A stretch of DNA of 64,000 nucleotides from Paenibacillus sp. FSL R7-0273 (GCF_000758625.1 NZ_CP009283.1:2181501-2245500); one strand, 5' to 3'; positions 1 through 9,834 are shown, counted from the first letter of the stretch. The notes: generated from the letters alone by a model not told the origin. Translations and numbers: made by a program.

Positions 1-1438
1 CTCCCCCGAACTCGGTCATGAGCACTGGCGTATCCTCTGCACCATATGCCTTGCAGCGCTCATGGAAGGTTGTAAGCATCTCCGCAAAGCCAGCATGTCC
101 GAAATACCATCCGTCATAGTAGTTGATGCCGATAACATCGAACAGGCCCAGGCAGATGTCTGTCATCGGATGCATGGTGGCGTAGGCTACAAGCCGTGAC
201 TGATCCTTGCTGCGGACAAGCTCTGTCAGCTTGACGGACAGGTCATAGGCCTCACTGGAGCGTGTGTCAATCTCATTATGGACAGACCAGAACAGGATGG
301 AGGGATGGTGAAGATCCCGCTCGATCATTTCGTCCATCATCGTCAGCGCACGCTCAATAAAGACAGGGTCTCCGGTATCCTGTGCCGGAAAAGCGGCGCC
401 CCAGATCGGAATCTCACTCCAGAACAGCACGCCCCGCTCATCCAGCAGATCAATCCAGTATTCACTCTGGGGATAATGGGACCCCCGTACTGTATTGCAG
501 CCCATCTGCAGCATAATATCGAGGTCCTTGGTCATTAATTTATTTGGAAAAGCGAAGCCCCACTCCGGATGCTCCTCATGACGGTTAACGCCCTGCAGAT
601 ACAGCTCCTTGCCGTTCAGCAGGATTTTTTTGTTCTGCTTCTCTACGGTACGGAAGCCGATGCGGTCGGTCAGATCATCCCGGCCGGCTACCGCCCGGAT
701 CATATAGAGCTCGGGATTATCCGGCTCCCAGCGGCGAAGCCCGGTCCAGGCTTGCCCGATGTTCAGCTCTGTGCTTCCGCCGGGATCAAGTTTTACATTT
801 CCGGTATAGAATAGCTCGCCGTTCTTAAAGAGGGAAACGGGCACTTCTGCCGGAGTGTCCGACAGGGAGCGCAGGTTAAGCTTTACCCGGATGTCGGCAC
901 TTGTATCTCCGGTCATGTTGTAGGTAATGCGCAGGTTCCCGATTGAGACATCCGGCAAAAGCTGGATCTCCACCGGCCGGATAATGCCCCCGTAATGAAA
1001 CCAGTCTACGATGTGGTACGGAATCGTATTGCGTTCCAGCAGGCTGTCCGTGCGGACGATAAGCTCATGGACTCCTGCTGCGGCATCAGCCACTGTAAAG
1101 TCAAACGGAGTATAACCACCATAATGGTAGCCTAAATGGCGGCCGTCCCAGTACACATCGGCATGCCCCAGCACGGCATGAAACAGCAGGCGTAAATGGC
1201 TGGTTTCCTCCAGCGTCACCCGTGTCCGGTACCAGGCCACTCCCTCATATTCATATTTGCCTAGCTCATTGTTCCAGCATGCCGGCACAGGCATCTGATC
1301 GTGATCAGACGGGAATTGCGTATGCCAGCCTTCAGCCAATCCTATGTTCTTTTTATCAAAAACGAAATCCCATAGCCCGTCGAGCAGACGGCACTCCCTG
1401 AGCCGGTGCTGTTGAAACGTACGAATCAAAATCATCAT
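1..1438 (-). CDS. Glycoside hydrolase family 2 (beta-glucuronidase/beta-galactosidase type), 3' part missing
   Basis: The gene runs off the left edge; about 479 codons are visible. GH2 enzymes are retaining exo-glycosidases that remove beta-linked glucuronate or galactose from oligosaccharides. I translated the minus strand by hand: a jelly-roll sugar-binding region comes first, then an Ig-like domain, then the TIM barrel beginning near GVNRHEEHPEWG. The acid/base glutamate is in HNE (about E389) and the nucleophile in TEFGG (about E476), so both catalytic residues are present. No signal peptide is seen. The start is uncertain: ATG at 1438 and 1435 abut a GGGG, and an in-frame TTG nine bases further in is better spaced. 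It is divergent from the AraC gene at 1581, which probably controls it. The substrate class (glucuronide or galactoside) is not settled. Confidence 0.85.
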   Translation of the reverse strand, partial: MMILIRTFQQHRLRECRLLDGLWDFVFDKKNIGLAEGWHTQFPSDHDQMPVPACWNNELGKYEYEGVAWYRTRVTLEETSHLRLLFHAVLGHADVYWDGRHLGYHYGGYTPFDFTVADAAAGVHELIVRTDSLLERNTIPYHIVDWFHYGGIIRPVEIQLLPDVSIGNLRITYNMTGDTSADIRVKLNLRSLSDTPAEVPVSLFKNGELFYTGNVKLDPGGSTELNIGQAWTGLRRWEPDNPELYMIRAVAGRDDLTDRIGFRTVEKQNKKILLNGKELYLQGVNRHEEHPEWGFAFPNKLMTKDLDIMLQMGCNTVRGSHYPQSEYWIDLLDERGVLFWSEIPIWGAAFPAQDTGDPVFIERALTMMDEMIERDLHHPSILFWSVHNEIDTRSSEAYDLSVKLTELVRSKDQSRLVAYATMHPMTDICLGLFDVIGINYYDGWYFGHAGFAEMLTTFHERCKAYGAEDTPVLMTEFGG

Positions 1439-1580
1439 CCCCAATTCATTTTTTAAGGTACATTACAGATTAATGTCCTTTATGATCGGAGTTTAGCATT
1501 GGTCAGGGCGAAGGGACAATGGTAAAACCAATCTGAATCATTTATCATAAACGATACAATGAAGTATTGGAGGTAACAGG

Positions 1581-2429
1581 ATGGAATATGGACTTGGAAA
1601 TCTGGCGGCGTATATACATTGGGTGCTGGCCAAGCCGGCGGTGCCGGGCTGGGAGGACATCCGGCAAACCGTGTCCGGGCACACACTCTACTACATTTAC
1701 AGCGGGAAGGGTGTATTCCGGTGCGAGGGAGAGGAGCAGGAGGTTGAAGCGGGAATGGTGGTATACCTTTGGCCCGGCTTGCCGCTTCACATGAAATCCT
1801 CCGGCTCTCATCCCTTACGGATGACGATGCTGCTGTTCGATTGCGCTTTGCTTGGGGTAAGCGAGGAGGGCTGGGGGACGCCTGAACCCATTGACAGGCT
1901 GAGGCTGCCCTTTCTTATGCAATTGACCGGTGACCGGATGAAAAGGATCGGCAGACTTTTCCGGGAGGCGGAGTCGGAATGGGTGCCGGGGGATTTGGTG
2001 CGTGATGCCCGGGTGAAATCGCTGTGGTACCGGCTGATTCCTGAGCTGCATGAGGCGGCTGAAGAAGAAGGCAGTAAGGGCGGGGCCGGGGATGTGACAG
2101 CCGCGCTCCGCTGCTTCAAGGAGCAGCTGGATACCGGCTTTGCAAGTGATCTGCGCATTACCGAGCTGTGCGAGCAGACCGGCTTCTCTCCCGTTTATTT
2201 ACGCAGGACCTTTGCAGCCCGCTACGGGTGCAGCCCCAAAGAGTATCTCGTCCAGCTCCGCAACGAGCACGCCGTCCGCCGGCTCCGGTTCACAGGGGAT
2301 TCCATCGGGGATATCGCCAGAGCCTGCGGTTATTCCGATGTCTATCAGTTCAGTAAGGCCTTCAAGAAGCGTAACGGCCTGTCGCCGACGAATTACAGGA
2401 TTAAGCAGGGCCTGAACTTTATCGTTTGA
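1581..2429 (+). CDS. AraC-family transcriptional regulator
   Basis: 282 residues. The first ~100 form a cupin-like sensor region (YYIYSGKGVFRCEGEEQEV, then a VVYLWPG segment), expected to bind a sugar. The last ~100 residues carry two helix-turn-helix motifs, one in LRITELCEQTGFSPVYLRRT and the second in IGDIARACGYSDVYQFSKAF, with the usual SP.NYR end. The start is chosen from GGAGG at 1569, about 8 bases before ATG. It lies between a divergent GH2 gene and a downstream GH43 gene on the same strand, so it probably senses a hemicellulose sugar and controls one or both; that is inference from position. Confidence 0.85.
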   Translation: MEYGLGNLAAYIHWVLAKPAVPGWEDIRQTVSGHTLYYIYSGKGVFRCEGEEQEVEAGMVVYLWPGLPLHMKSSGSHPLRMTMLLFDCALLGVSEEGWGTPEPIDRLRLPFLMQLTGDRMKRIGRLFREAESEWVPGDLVRDARVKSLWYRLIPELHEAAEEEGSKGGAGDVTAALRCFKEQLDTGFASDLRITELCEQTGFSPVYLRRTFAARYGCSPKEYLVQLRNEHAVRRLRFTGDSIGDIARACGYSDVYQFSKAFKKRNGLSPTNYRIKQGLNFIV

Positions 2430-2567
2430 TTGTAATGCCGGTCAGATGATAGAGCATGAAAGTATAAAAATGAACAAATTGAGCATGGAAATTGCAAGAA
2501 AGTTAAACTTGGGCGAACTATAATTGGTGGTGCTTACATATTTTTCGCCCTAAGGAGGCTTCTTGTA

Positions 2568-4133
2568 TTGAGAACATTCCGCAATCCGGTTATGCCGGGC
2601 TTTTACCCCGACCCTTCGGTCATCCGTGTCGGTGAGGATTATTATCTGGTTACCTCCAGCTTTGAATTCTTCCCCGGCGTTCCGATCTTCCACAGCAAGG
2701 ACCTGGTTAACTGGCAGCAGCTTGGCCATGTGCTTGACCGCCCCTCACAGCTTAATTTAGACCATACTATTCCTTCGATGGGCATCTGGGCGCCGACGCT
2801 GCGCTACCATCAGGGAATCTTTTATATGATTACAACCTATGTCGACAATGACAAAAACCAGCACAACTTCTATGTTACCGCCACTGATCCTGCCGGAGAC
2901 TGGTCTGATCCGGTCTGGCTGGAGGATGCCCCGGGCATCGATTCCTCCTTATTCTTTGATGACGACGGGAAGGTGTACTACACCGGCAACCGCGTTCCGC
3001 CTGAAGGCCAGGATTATCCGAAGCATATGGACATCTGGCTGCAGGAGATTGACCTTGAGGCAGGGAAGCTGACCGGACCGAAGATCAGCATCTGGCAGGG
3101 TGCGCTTAAAGTGGCTCACGCACAGGAAGGTCCGCATATCTACCGGATCGGCGACTGGTATTATGTGCTGATTGCCGAAGGCGGTACCGGACATACCCAT
3201 GCGATTACCATCGCCAGAAGTAAGCATGTAACAGGGCCTTATGAGGGGCACAAGGCCAATCCGATTCTGACCCACCGCCATCTCGGCAGACAGTATCCGA
3301 TTGTCAACGTCGGGCACGGTGAGCTGGTCGAAACCCAGCACGGGGACTGGTGGATGTTCTGTCTGGCTTCACGGACCTGCGGCGGCTATTACCGCAACCT
3401 GGGGCGCGAAACCTTCCTCACCCCGGTAGCCTGGGAGAATGAGTGGCCTGTAGTGAATCCCGGCAAAGGCGTGCTGGAATTCGAGTCAGCCGCACCGGAT
3501 CTGCCGGAGACAAAATGGCCGGAGCTGCCGGTGCGTGATGATTTCGCGGACAGTAAGCTCAGCCTGATCTGGAACTTCCTGCGGACACCGCGGGGCGAAT
3601 TCTGGAGTCTTACCGATAAGCCGGGTTATCTGCGGCTTCGCCTGAAGCCGGAACGGCTCTCCGAAGTGGCGAATCCTTCCTTTGTCGGCAGACGGCAGCA
3701 GCACCTCAGCTTCCGCGCTGCGGCGGAAATGATGTTCAGCCCGGTGCAGGAGGGTGAAGCAGCCGGACTTGTCCTGCTGCAGAATGAAAACTACCATTTC
3801 CGCTATGAATTAGGGCAGGATGCAGGCGAGCAGGTGCTCCGCCTGATTGAGCGCCGCGGCGGCAGTGAGCAGCTGCTGGCTTCCAGAGCATACACACCGG
3901 GCAAAGTGCAATTCAAGGTAGAAGCAAAAGGACAGGAATACAGCTTCTACTACAGAACCTCTGAATCGGACAAATGGACAGCACTGTACGAGAAGGCGGA
4001 CGGAACGGTGCTTAGTACCGATTTGGCAGGAGGCTTTACCGGGGCATACATCGGAATGTATGCCAGCTCTCAGGGGGCGGAAAGTATCAATGCAGCGGAT
4101 TTCGACTGGTTCAGCTATGAAGGGCTTGAATAG
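2568..4133 (+). CDS. Glycoside hydrolase family 43 (beta-xylosidase/alpha-arabinofuranosidase type)
   Basis: 521 residues, the usual length for two-domain GH43 beta-xylosidases. The five-bladed propeller occupies roughly residues 1-300, with the general-base Asp in GFYPDPSVI, the pKa-modulating Asp in GIDSSLFFDD and the acid Glu in EGPHIYR. A beta-sandwich domain of the GH43 C2/DUF1349 kind follows (about 330-521). There is no signal peptide, so it should act in the cytoplasm on imported xylo- or arabino-oligosaccharides. The start is TTG, fixed by AAGGAGG at 2552-2558 nine bases upstream. A TATAAT at 2519-2524 could be its -10 box, without a clear -35. GH28 follows after 18 bp and is probably co-transcribed. 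Xylosidase versus arabinofuranosidase cannot be decided here. Confidence 0.9.
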   Translation: MRTFRNPVMPGFYPDPSVIRVGEDYYLVTSSFEFFPGVPIFHSKDLVNWQQLGHVLDRPSQLNLDHTIPSMGIWAPTLRYHQGIFYMITTYVDNDKNQHNFYVTATDPAGDWSDPVWLEDAPGIDSSLFFDDDGKVYYTGNRVPPEGQDYPKHMDIWLQEIDLEAGKLTGPKISIWQGALKVAHAQEGPHIYRIGDWYYVLIAEGGTGHTHAITIARSKHVTGPYEGHKANPILTHRHLGRQYPIVNVGHGELVETQHGDWWMFCLASRTCGGYYRNLGRETFLTPVAWENEWPVVNPGKGVLEFESAAPDLPETKWPELPVRDDFADSKLSLIWNFLRTPRGEFWSLTDKPGYLRLRLKPERLSEVANPSFVGRRQQHLSFRAAAEMMFSPVQEGEAAGLVLLQNENYHFRYELGQDAGEQVLRLIERRGGSEQLLASRAYTPGKVQFKVEAKGQEYSFYYRTSESDKWTALYEKADGTVLSTDLAGGFTGAYIGMYASSQGAESINAADFDWFSYEGLE

Positions 4134-4151
4134 AGAGGGAGGAAATGAACA

Positions 4152-5606
4152 ATGAGTGTTAATCCAATAACGGAAGCTTATCCGCTTCCGGAGCTTCCGC
4201 AGATTCCGGACCGGACCTTTAATATTACGGAGTATGGTGCAGAAGCCGGAGTTCTGTCGCTGTGCACCTCCGCCATTCAGGCTGCGCTTGATGCCTGCTC
4301 TGCTGCCGGAGGCGGAACGGTTGTTATTCCGCAGGGAATCTGGCGTACCGGCCCGCTTACCCTGCACAGCAGAATTAATCTGCATGCCCGGGGAGGAGCT
4401 CTGGTGCAGTTTGTCCCGGACCCCGCCTTATATCCGCTGCAGCCCTCCTACTACGAGGGTACATCCGGCTGGCGCTGCCAGTCACCGCTGGATGGTGAGG
4501 GTCTGAGCGATGTGGCCATTACAGGCGAAGGGATTTTTGACGGCGGCGGAGAGGGCTGGCGTCCGGTAAAACGGTTCAAGATGACGGAGCTGCAATGGAG
4601 GAAGCTGACCGGCTCCGGCGGCGTGCTTGATGAAGCCGGAGAGATGTGGTGGCCGTCACGCGAAGCAATGGAAGGGGAAGCGTATGTCCGCAAGCTGCAG
4701 GAGAGCGGGGAAACCCGTGCTGAGGCTTACCTGCCCGCCCGTGCTTATCTCCGGCCTGTGCTGCTTAGCCTGCGGAACTGCCGCAGGGTGCTGCTGGAAG
4801 GTCCGACCTTTCAGAATTCGCCTGCCTGGAACCTGCATCCGATGGCCTGTGAGCAGCTTACGGTGCGGAAGGTCCAGGTGCGTAATCCCTGGTATTCGCA
4901 GAACGGGGATGGAATCGACCTGGAATCCTGCAGTCATGCGCTTGTCGAGCATTGCAGCTTCGATGTTGGAGATGATGCGATCTGCCTGAAATCAGGCAAG
5001 GATGAAGAAGGCCGGAGATTGGGGATACCATGCAGCTATATCACCATCCGTCATTGTACCGTGTATCACGGCCACGGCGGAGTGGTCATCGGCAGTGAAA
5101 TGTCCGGCGGTGTGCATGCGGTCAGAGTGTACGACTGCCTGTTCATGGGGACCGATATCGGTCTGCGCTTCAAGAGCAACAGAGGCAGGGGCGGGGTAGT
5201 CGAGGATATCGTCATGGAGAATATCGACATGAGCGGAATTATTCATGAAGCGGTATCCTTCCATATGTTCTACGCAGGCGTAGAAGGCTCGGAGGGACAT
5301 GATGAGGAGCTGCTGCCGGTAACCGAGGAAACTCCGCAGTTCCGGAATATCACCCTCCGTAATATCGCCTGCCAGGGGGCAGATACCGCACTGCTGGTGA
5401 ATGGCTTGCCTGAGCTGCCGCTTGCCGGGCTCACGGTCGAGAATCTACAGGCCGTCAGCAAGCGCGGCATCATCCTGCGTAACGGCGACGGGTTAAGACT
5501 CGATAACATCAGCCTGCAGACTGCAGAATTGCCTGAGGTGCAGATTCATAAATGCAGTAACGTCTCTGTTACAAATTCAGAGCAGCTGTCAATCAGCCGG
5601 AGTTAG
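4152..5606 (+). CDS. Glycoside hydrolase family 28 (polygalacturonase family)
   Basis: 484 residues. GH28 enzymes hydrolyse galacturonic acid linkages in pectin by inversion on a right-handed beta-helix. All family motifs are visible: NGDGID (Asp about 256), GDD (Asp 274/275), GHG (His about 308) and RFK (Arg 339, Lys 341). Repeated short strands fill the second half, as expected for the beta-helix. The N-terminus (MSVNPITEAYPLP) is not a signal peptide, which suggests a cytoplasmic exo-acting enzyme on oligogalacturonides rather than a secreted depolymerase. GAGGGAGGAAA precedes the ATG. It lies 18 bp after the GH43 gene. Its last 18 bp overlap the 3' end of the convergent AraC gene. Confidence 0.92.
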   Translation: MSVNPITEAYPLPELPQIPDRTFNITEYGAEAGVLSLCTSAIQAALDACSAAGGGTVVIPQGIWRTGPLTLHSRINLHARGGALVQFVPDPALYPLQPSYYEGTSGWRCQSPLDGEGLSDVAITGEGIFDGGGEGWRPVKRFKMTELQWRKLTGSGGVLDEAGEMWWPSREAMEGEAYVRKLQESGETRAEAYLPARAYLRPVLLSLRNCRRVLLEGPTFQNSPAWNLHPMACEQLTVRKVQVRNPWYSQNGDGIDLESCSHALVEHCSFDVGDDAICLKSGKDEEGRRLGIPCSYITIRHCTVYHGHGGVVIGSEMSGGVHAVRVYDCLFMGTDIGLRFKSNRGRGGVVEDIVMENIDMSGIIHEAVSFHMFYAGVEGSEGHDEELLPVTEETPQFRNITLRNIACQGADTALLVNGLPELPLAGLTVENLQAVSKRGIILRNGDGLRLDNISLQTAELPEVQIHKCSNVSVTNSEQLSISRS

Positions 5607-6503
5607 GATGATGTCATTGTCTACGGCCTCTCCGGTGATTCGGGAGCCTGAAGACAGCTGGGCTTTGGCCTCCTTCCGGTATTGAAGCGGAGTCAGGCCC
5701 GTTGATTTTTTGAAGGTTTTATTAAAGTGGGAGAGATGCTCGAAGCCGACCGCTGAGGCGATCTCCTGGATTTTATCGGCAGATCCGGCCAGCAGCCGTT
5801 CGGCTTCCCTGACCCGGATGTGAACGATGTATTCGCGGAAATGGAAGCCTGTCAGACGGTGGAACACCCGGCTCAAATAAGAGGGGCTGATGAAAAAATG
5901 CCCGGCAGTCTGCTCAAGGGTAAGCGATTCACGGTGATGGCTGCGGATATAGGTGGCTACCTCAGTCACGAGCTGATGCAGCGGATGCTTCGTAGCACCT
6001 GCCTGTGAGGTGGTTTCAGAGCGCTGCAGCAGAATCATCAGCTCGGTCAAAAGCGTAATGATGCAGGTTTCATAGAAGGGCTTCTGCATCCGGCACTCCT
6101 CCAGCATCCGGTTCAGCAGGCTTTCCGCCTCATCCTGTTCGCGCAGCGTCAGCCTGAACAGCCGGTAGCCGCGGCTGCTGAACCATTGCGCCCTGCTGCG
6201 CAGCTGCACCGGCAGCAGAGCCGGATCATAATTAATCAGAACCCGCTCAAATTCGGCGATTTCCGAGCTGGCTGTGGCATGAAGCTCGTTGCCGCGGATC
6301 AGGATCAGCTCGCCTTTATGAACCGTAATTACCCTGTCATCGACAAAGTAGACGCGCTCCCCCTCCAGCAGATAATACAGCTCTATTAATTCATGTCTAT
6401 GGGGACGCGGCATGGCGGTAATGCCCTTGCGCTTCATATGCTGGATGCTGTACCGGCTGTCTGCGATATGATATTTGGGATTTGGGCTGGTTACGCTGGT
6501 CAT
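5589..6503 (-). CDS. AraC-family transcriptional regulator
   Basis: 304 residues with an N-terminal cupin sensor (PHRHELIELYYLLEGE, then HKGELILIRGNELH) and a C-terminal double helix-turn-helix (LTLEQTAGHFFISPSYLSRV and IQEIASAVGFEHLSHFNKTF). The cupin His cluster is typical of regulators that sense sugars or sugar acids. It is convergent with the GH28 gene, overlapping its 3' end by 18 bp, and divergent from the pectinesterase gene at 6576. It is therefore well placed to control the pectinesterase-hydrolase-GH105 run; that is inference. Confidence 0.87.
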   Translation of the reverse strand: MTSVTSPNPKYHIADSRYSIQHMKRKGITAMPRPHRHELIELYYLLEGERVYFVDDRVITVHKGELILIRGNELHATASSEIAEFERVLINYDPALLPVQLRSRAQWFSSRGYRLFRLTLREQDEAESLLNRMLEECRMQKPFYETCIITLLTELMILLQRSETTSQAGATKHPLHQLVTEVATYIRSHHRESLTLEQTAGHFFISPSYLSRVFHRLTGFHFREYIVHIRVREAERLLAGSADKIQEIASAVGFEHLSHFNKTFKKSTGLTPLQYRKEAKAQLSSGSRITGEAVDNDIILTPAD

Positions 6504-6575
6504 GAATCTCCTCTTCTCTTCAATCCGTTACGGCTATTATAGAATAAATTCAGGCAGATATAAAAGGAGCCGCAC

Positions 6576-7466
6576 ATGCTAATTACAGTCTCAAAGGGTA
6601 GCGCCGGTGGAGTCAGCAGCCTGCAGGAGGCGCTGGATTCTATTCCCTCCCAGCACAGTTCAGCGGTCACTATCCGCATCAAGCCGGGAGTCTATGAGGA
6701 AAAAATAACGGTGGGGCAGCATTTGCCTCCCATTCTGCTGCTGGGTGAGGATACGGAATCGACCATCCTTACCTGGTCGGATAACGCCCACACGCTTGGC
6801 ACGGACGGCGAGCCGCTCGGCACATTCAGATCGGGTACATTGAATGTCTTTGCCTCAGGCTTCACTGCCGAGAATCTGACCGTCCGCAACGCTTCCGGTC
6901 CGGGCACCGGTCAGGCCGTAGCTGCCTTTATCGATGCGGATCAGGCCGTCTTCCGGAGAGTACGCCTGCTTGGGGATCAGGATACGCTGTATACCGGCCA
7001 GGGCAGGCAATATTACGATAACTGCTATATCGAAGGCGATGTGGATTATATTTTTGGGGCAGCGACGGCTTTGTTCGACCGCTGTGAGCTGCACAATAAG
7101 CGCTCCAGAGGATACATAACAGCGGCCTCCACTCCGGAGGGAACCAGATTCGGTTATGTGTTTCTGGACTGCCGGATCACAGGGGGAGAGGGAGTCAGCG
7201 ATGTCTATCTGGGCCGCCCTTGGCGCCCCTTTGCCCATGTTGCTTTTATCCGCACCGAGATGGATGCTTCGGTTACGCCGGAAGGCTGGCATAACTGGGG
7301 ACAGCCGGACCGGGAGGCAACCAGCCGTTATGAGGAATTTGCCGGCAGCGGACCGGGAGTTAGTCCCGGGGCAAGAGTGTCATGGTCCCGGCAGCTGAAT
7401 GCCGCGGAAGCTGCGGAGTACAGGGTGCTGAACGTCCTCGGCGGCTGGCATCCCGAGGGATATTGA
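6576..7466 (+). CDS. Pectinesterase, carbohydrate esterase family 8
   Basis: 296 residues. CE8 enzymes remove methyl esters from homogalacturonan, giving methanol and free carboxylates. The catalytic set is complete: GQAVA (Gln about 113), QDTLY (Gln 135, Asp 136), DYIFG (Asp 157) and LGRPW (Arg 214). The fold is a beta-helix similar to GH28. The protein starts MLITVSKGSAGG without a signal peptide, so it is predicted to be cytoplasmic, unlike most characterised bacterial and plant pectinesterases. AAAGGAGC lies a few bases upstream of the ATG. It is followed after 25 bp by the hydrolase gene at 7492. Confidence 0.92.
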   Translation: MLITVSKGSAGGVSSLQEALDSIPSQHSSAVTIRIKPGVYEEKITVGQHLPPILLLGEDTESTILTWSDNAHTLGTDGEPLGTFRSGTLNVFASGFTAENLTVRNASGPGTGQAVAAFIDADQAVFRRVRLLGDQDTLYTGQGRQYYDNCYIEGDVDYIFGAATALFDRCELHNKRSRGYITAASTPEGTRFGYVFLDCRITGGEGVSDVYLGRPWRPFAHVAFIRTEMDASVTPEGWHNWGQPDREATSRYEEFAGSGPGVSPGARVSWSRQLNAAEAAEYRVLNVLGGWHPEGY

Positions 7467-7491
7467 GTTTGCATCAGGAGGCGAATAACGG

Positions 7492-8523
7492 ATGGATGTA
7501 TTGCAGCAATACATGAACAAGCTGACAGATTCCGCACCCCGCAGCTCAGCTTATCAGGAGAATATTCCTTTCGGGCAATGGCGTTCCCGGCTTGCTGCGG
7601 CCTTCACCGAGAAGCTGGGCGGATTCCCGGAGAAGCGTGCCGGTCTTGAACCCGTACTCCTGGAACGGGTAGCCTGTCCCGGATACACCCGGGAACGGAT
7701 AGAGATTACAACCTTCGAGGGACTGCGGATGCCGCTGTACCTGCTGATTCCGGAGCAGGCTGCAGCTTCCCCGGTGCCGGCCGTTATTGCCGTTCACGGA
7801 CACGGCTACGGCAGCCGGGAAATAACGGGCCTGCACCCGGACGGTTCAGAGCGGGAGAGTGATCCGGGGCTTCATAAGGATTTTGCCGTATCCCTGGTTA
7901 AAGAGGGCTTCGTAGTGGCTGCCCCGGAGGTGCTCGGCTTCGGCGACCGGCGGCTGGCCGAAGACCGCGGGAGCGGTGAGCCGGGGAAAAACTCCTGCTT
8001 CCGCCTGTCCTCGGCGCTGTTAATGGCCGGACAGACGATGGCCGGTTACCGCATCTATGAGACGATGCGGGTGCTTGATTATCTGCTGACCCGCAGTGAG
8101 GTGCACAGCAACCGGATTGGCATTATGGGGATTTCGGGCGGCGGTCTGGTCGCCGGCTTCACAGCGGCGCTGGATGAGCGGCTTGCCTGTGCTGTTGTCA
8201 GCGGCTATGCCAACACGTTCGCGGCTAGTATTCTTACACGGAACCACTGCCTGGATAACTACATTCCGGGGATTCTGCTGGAGGCAGAAATGCCGGATCT
8301 GCTCGGATTGATTGCCCCGCGCGGGCTGTTCCTGGAGTCGGGCAGCGCCGATCCGTTGTTCGGCCCGGAAGGAGCCTCGCTGGCGCTAAGCAGACTGCAG
8401 GAGATTTATAGCGCGGCGGGGCATTCCGGGCAGGTGAGGGCGGATTTTTTCCCGGGCGGGCATGAGATTCACGGCGGGCCGGCGTTTTCCTGGCTGCGTC
8501 AGCAGCTTGCAGATTTATCATGA
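7492..8523 (+). CDS. Alpha/beta hydrolase, probable carbohydrate esterase
   Basis: 343 residues, alpha/beta-hydrolase fold of the acetyl-xylan-esterase/dienelactone-hydrolase-like group. The oxyanion region is VIAVHGHGYGS, the nucleophile is in GISGGG (Ser about 215), the acid is probably Asp 287 in SADPLF, and the base His 324 is in GGHEIHG. No signal peptide. AGGAGG precedes the ATG. It sits between pectinesterase and GH105, so removal of an acetyl or methyl ester from pectin oligosaccharides is plausible, but the exact ester is unknown. Gap to GH105 is 66 bp. Confidence 0.75.
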   Translation: MDVLQQYMNKLTDSAPRSSAYQENIPFGQWRSRLAAAFTEKLGGFPEKRAGLEPVLLERVACPGYTRERIEITTFEGLRMPLYLLIPEQAAASPVPAVIAVHGHGYGSREITGLHPDGSERESDPGLHKDFAVSLVKEGFVVAAPEVLGFGDRRLAEDRGSGEPGKNSCFRLSSALLMAGQTMAGYRIYETMRVLDYLLTRSEVHSNRIGIMGISGGGLVAGFTAALDERLACAVVSGYANTFAASILTRNHCLDNYIPGILLEAEMPDLLGLIAPRGLFLESGSADPLFGPEGASLALSRLQEIYSAAGHSGQVRADFFPGGHEIHGGPAFSWLRQQLADLS

Positions 8524-8589
8524 AAAGTTGAACAGTAATAATACAAAATCAATATCTAATAGATGCAAAACAAATGACAGGAGGAGTGA

Positions 8590-9720
8590 ATGATGTCTGC
8601 AACAGAAGTGAATACCATAAGCTGGTCACGCAGGATTGCGGAGGCTTTACTCGGGGAGTGCAATGAGCAGGGGGAGCATGCTTACCTGCTGGAACGCTGG
8701 GCTTATGTTCCGGGGATGCTGCAGCTGGCGATGGCCCGGGCCGGGCTTCAGCTGGGTAAGCCGGATTATTTCGATTATATGCAGCGGCATATGGACAGCT
8801 TCATCGGCGAGGACGGCTCTATCCGGACCTACAGGCTGGAGGAATATAATCTGGACCAGATTAACCAGGGCAAGAATCTGTTCCTGCTCTACCAGAAAAC
8901 CGGAGAGCAGCGCTACGCCGAAGCCGCCCATCTGCTGGCGGCCCAGCTGATCAGCCATCCCCGCACCTCGGAAGGCGGATTCTGGCACAAAAAGGTCTAT
9001 CCGTTCCAGATGTGGCTGGACGGCCTATATATGGCCTCGCCGTTTCTGGCCCAGTTCGGCGCAGTCTTCCAGCGTCCCGAGCTGATCGACGAGGCAGCCC
9101 GCCAGTTGCTGCTGATTGAGCGCCGGACCCGCGATCCCCGCACCGGTCTGCTGTATCACGGCTGGGATGAATCGAAGGAGCAGGAGTGGGCAGATTCTAC
9201 TACCGGATTATCTTCCCACTTCTGGAGCCGGGCGATGGGCTGGTATGTGATGGCTTGTGTGGACTGTCTGGAGCACTTTCCGGTGACCCATCCGCAGCGC
9301 GGAACGATCATCGGCATTTTCCAGCGGGTATGCGGCGCGCTTCTGGAGGTACAGGACAAGGAGACCGGCCTCTGGTATCAGGTGCTGGATCAGGCGGGGC
9401 GCAAGGGGAATTACCTGGAGGCTACCGGCTCGGCTATGTTCGTGTATGCCATGGCTAAGGGTCTGCGGCTGGGCTATCTGGAGCGTTCTTTTGAAGAAGG
9501 GATGCTCAGTGGCTATGAAGGTATTATGAAGCATCTGGTCACAGAGGACGCGGACGGACTTCATTTGCACAAAATCTGCAATGGAGCCGGGCTGAGCAAG
9601 GACCGCAACGGGTCCTACGATTACTACATTTCCGAGGCTGTTGTATCCGATACCCCGATGGGAGTGGGGCCGCTTTTGCTGGCATCGCTTGAGGTGGAGA
9701 GCTATTGTGAAGGGAAATAG
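8590..9720 (+). CDS. Unsaturated rhamnogalacturonyl hydrolase, glycoside hydrolase family 105
   Basis: 376 residues, an (alpha/alpha)6 barrel of the YteR/YesR family. It hydrates and releases the unsaturated galacturonyl residue left at the end of pectin fragments by lyases. The family signature MWLDGLYMA is present with the catalytic Asp at about 144 (YteR uses Asp143), followed by LYHGWDE and WSRAMGWY, which line the active site. No signal peptide, so it acts in the cytoplasm. GGAGGAG lies before tandem ATG codons at 8590 and 8593. It is the last gene of the 6576-9720 run and is followed by a strong terminator. Confidence 0.92.
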   Translation: MMSATEVNTISWSRRIAEALLGECNEQGEHAYLLERWAYVPGMLQLAMARAGLQLGKPDYFDYMQRHMDSFIGEDGSIRTYRLEEYNLDQINQGKNLFLLYQKTGEQRYAEAAHLLAAQLISHPRTSEGGFWHKKVYPFQMWLDGLYMASPFLAQFGAVFQRPELIDEAARQLLLIERRTRDPRTGLLYHGWDESKEQEWADSTTGLSSHFWSRAMGWYVMACVDCLEHFPVTHPQRGTIIGIFQRVCGALLEVQDKETGLWYQVLDQAGRKGNYLEATGSAMFVYAMAKGLRLGYLERSFEEGMLSGYEGIMKHLVTEDADGLHLHKICNGAGLSKDRNGSYDYYISEAVVSDTPMGVGPLLLASLEVESYCEGK

Positions 9721-9834
9721 GCAGTGTGATCTATCAGGGCTGCCAAGGCTTTGCATCAGGTACAGGTGCTGACCCACCCGGTAACTGTTGAGAATCATAT
9801 GATGCTGTAGCGGATGAATGGTTGTTGGTACCCA

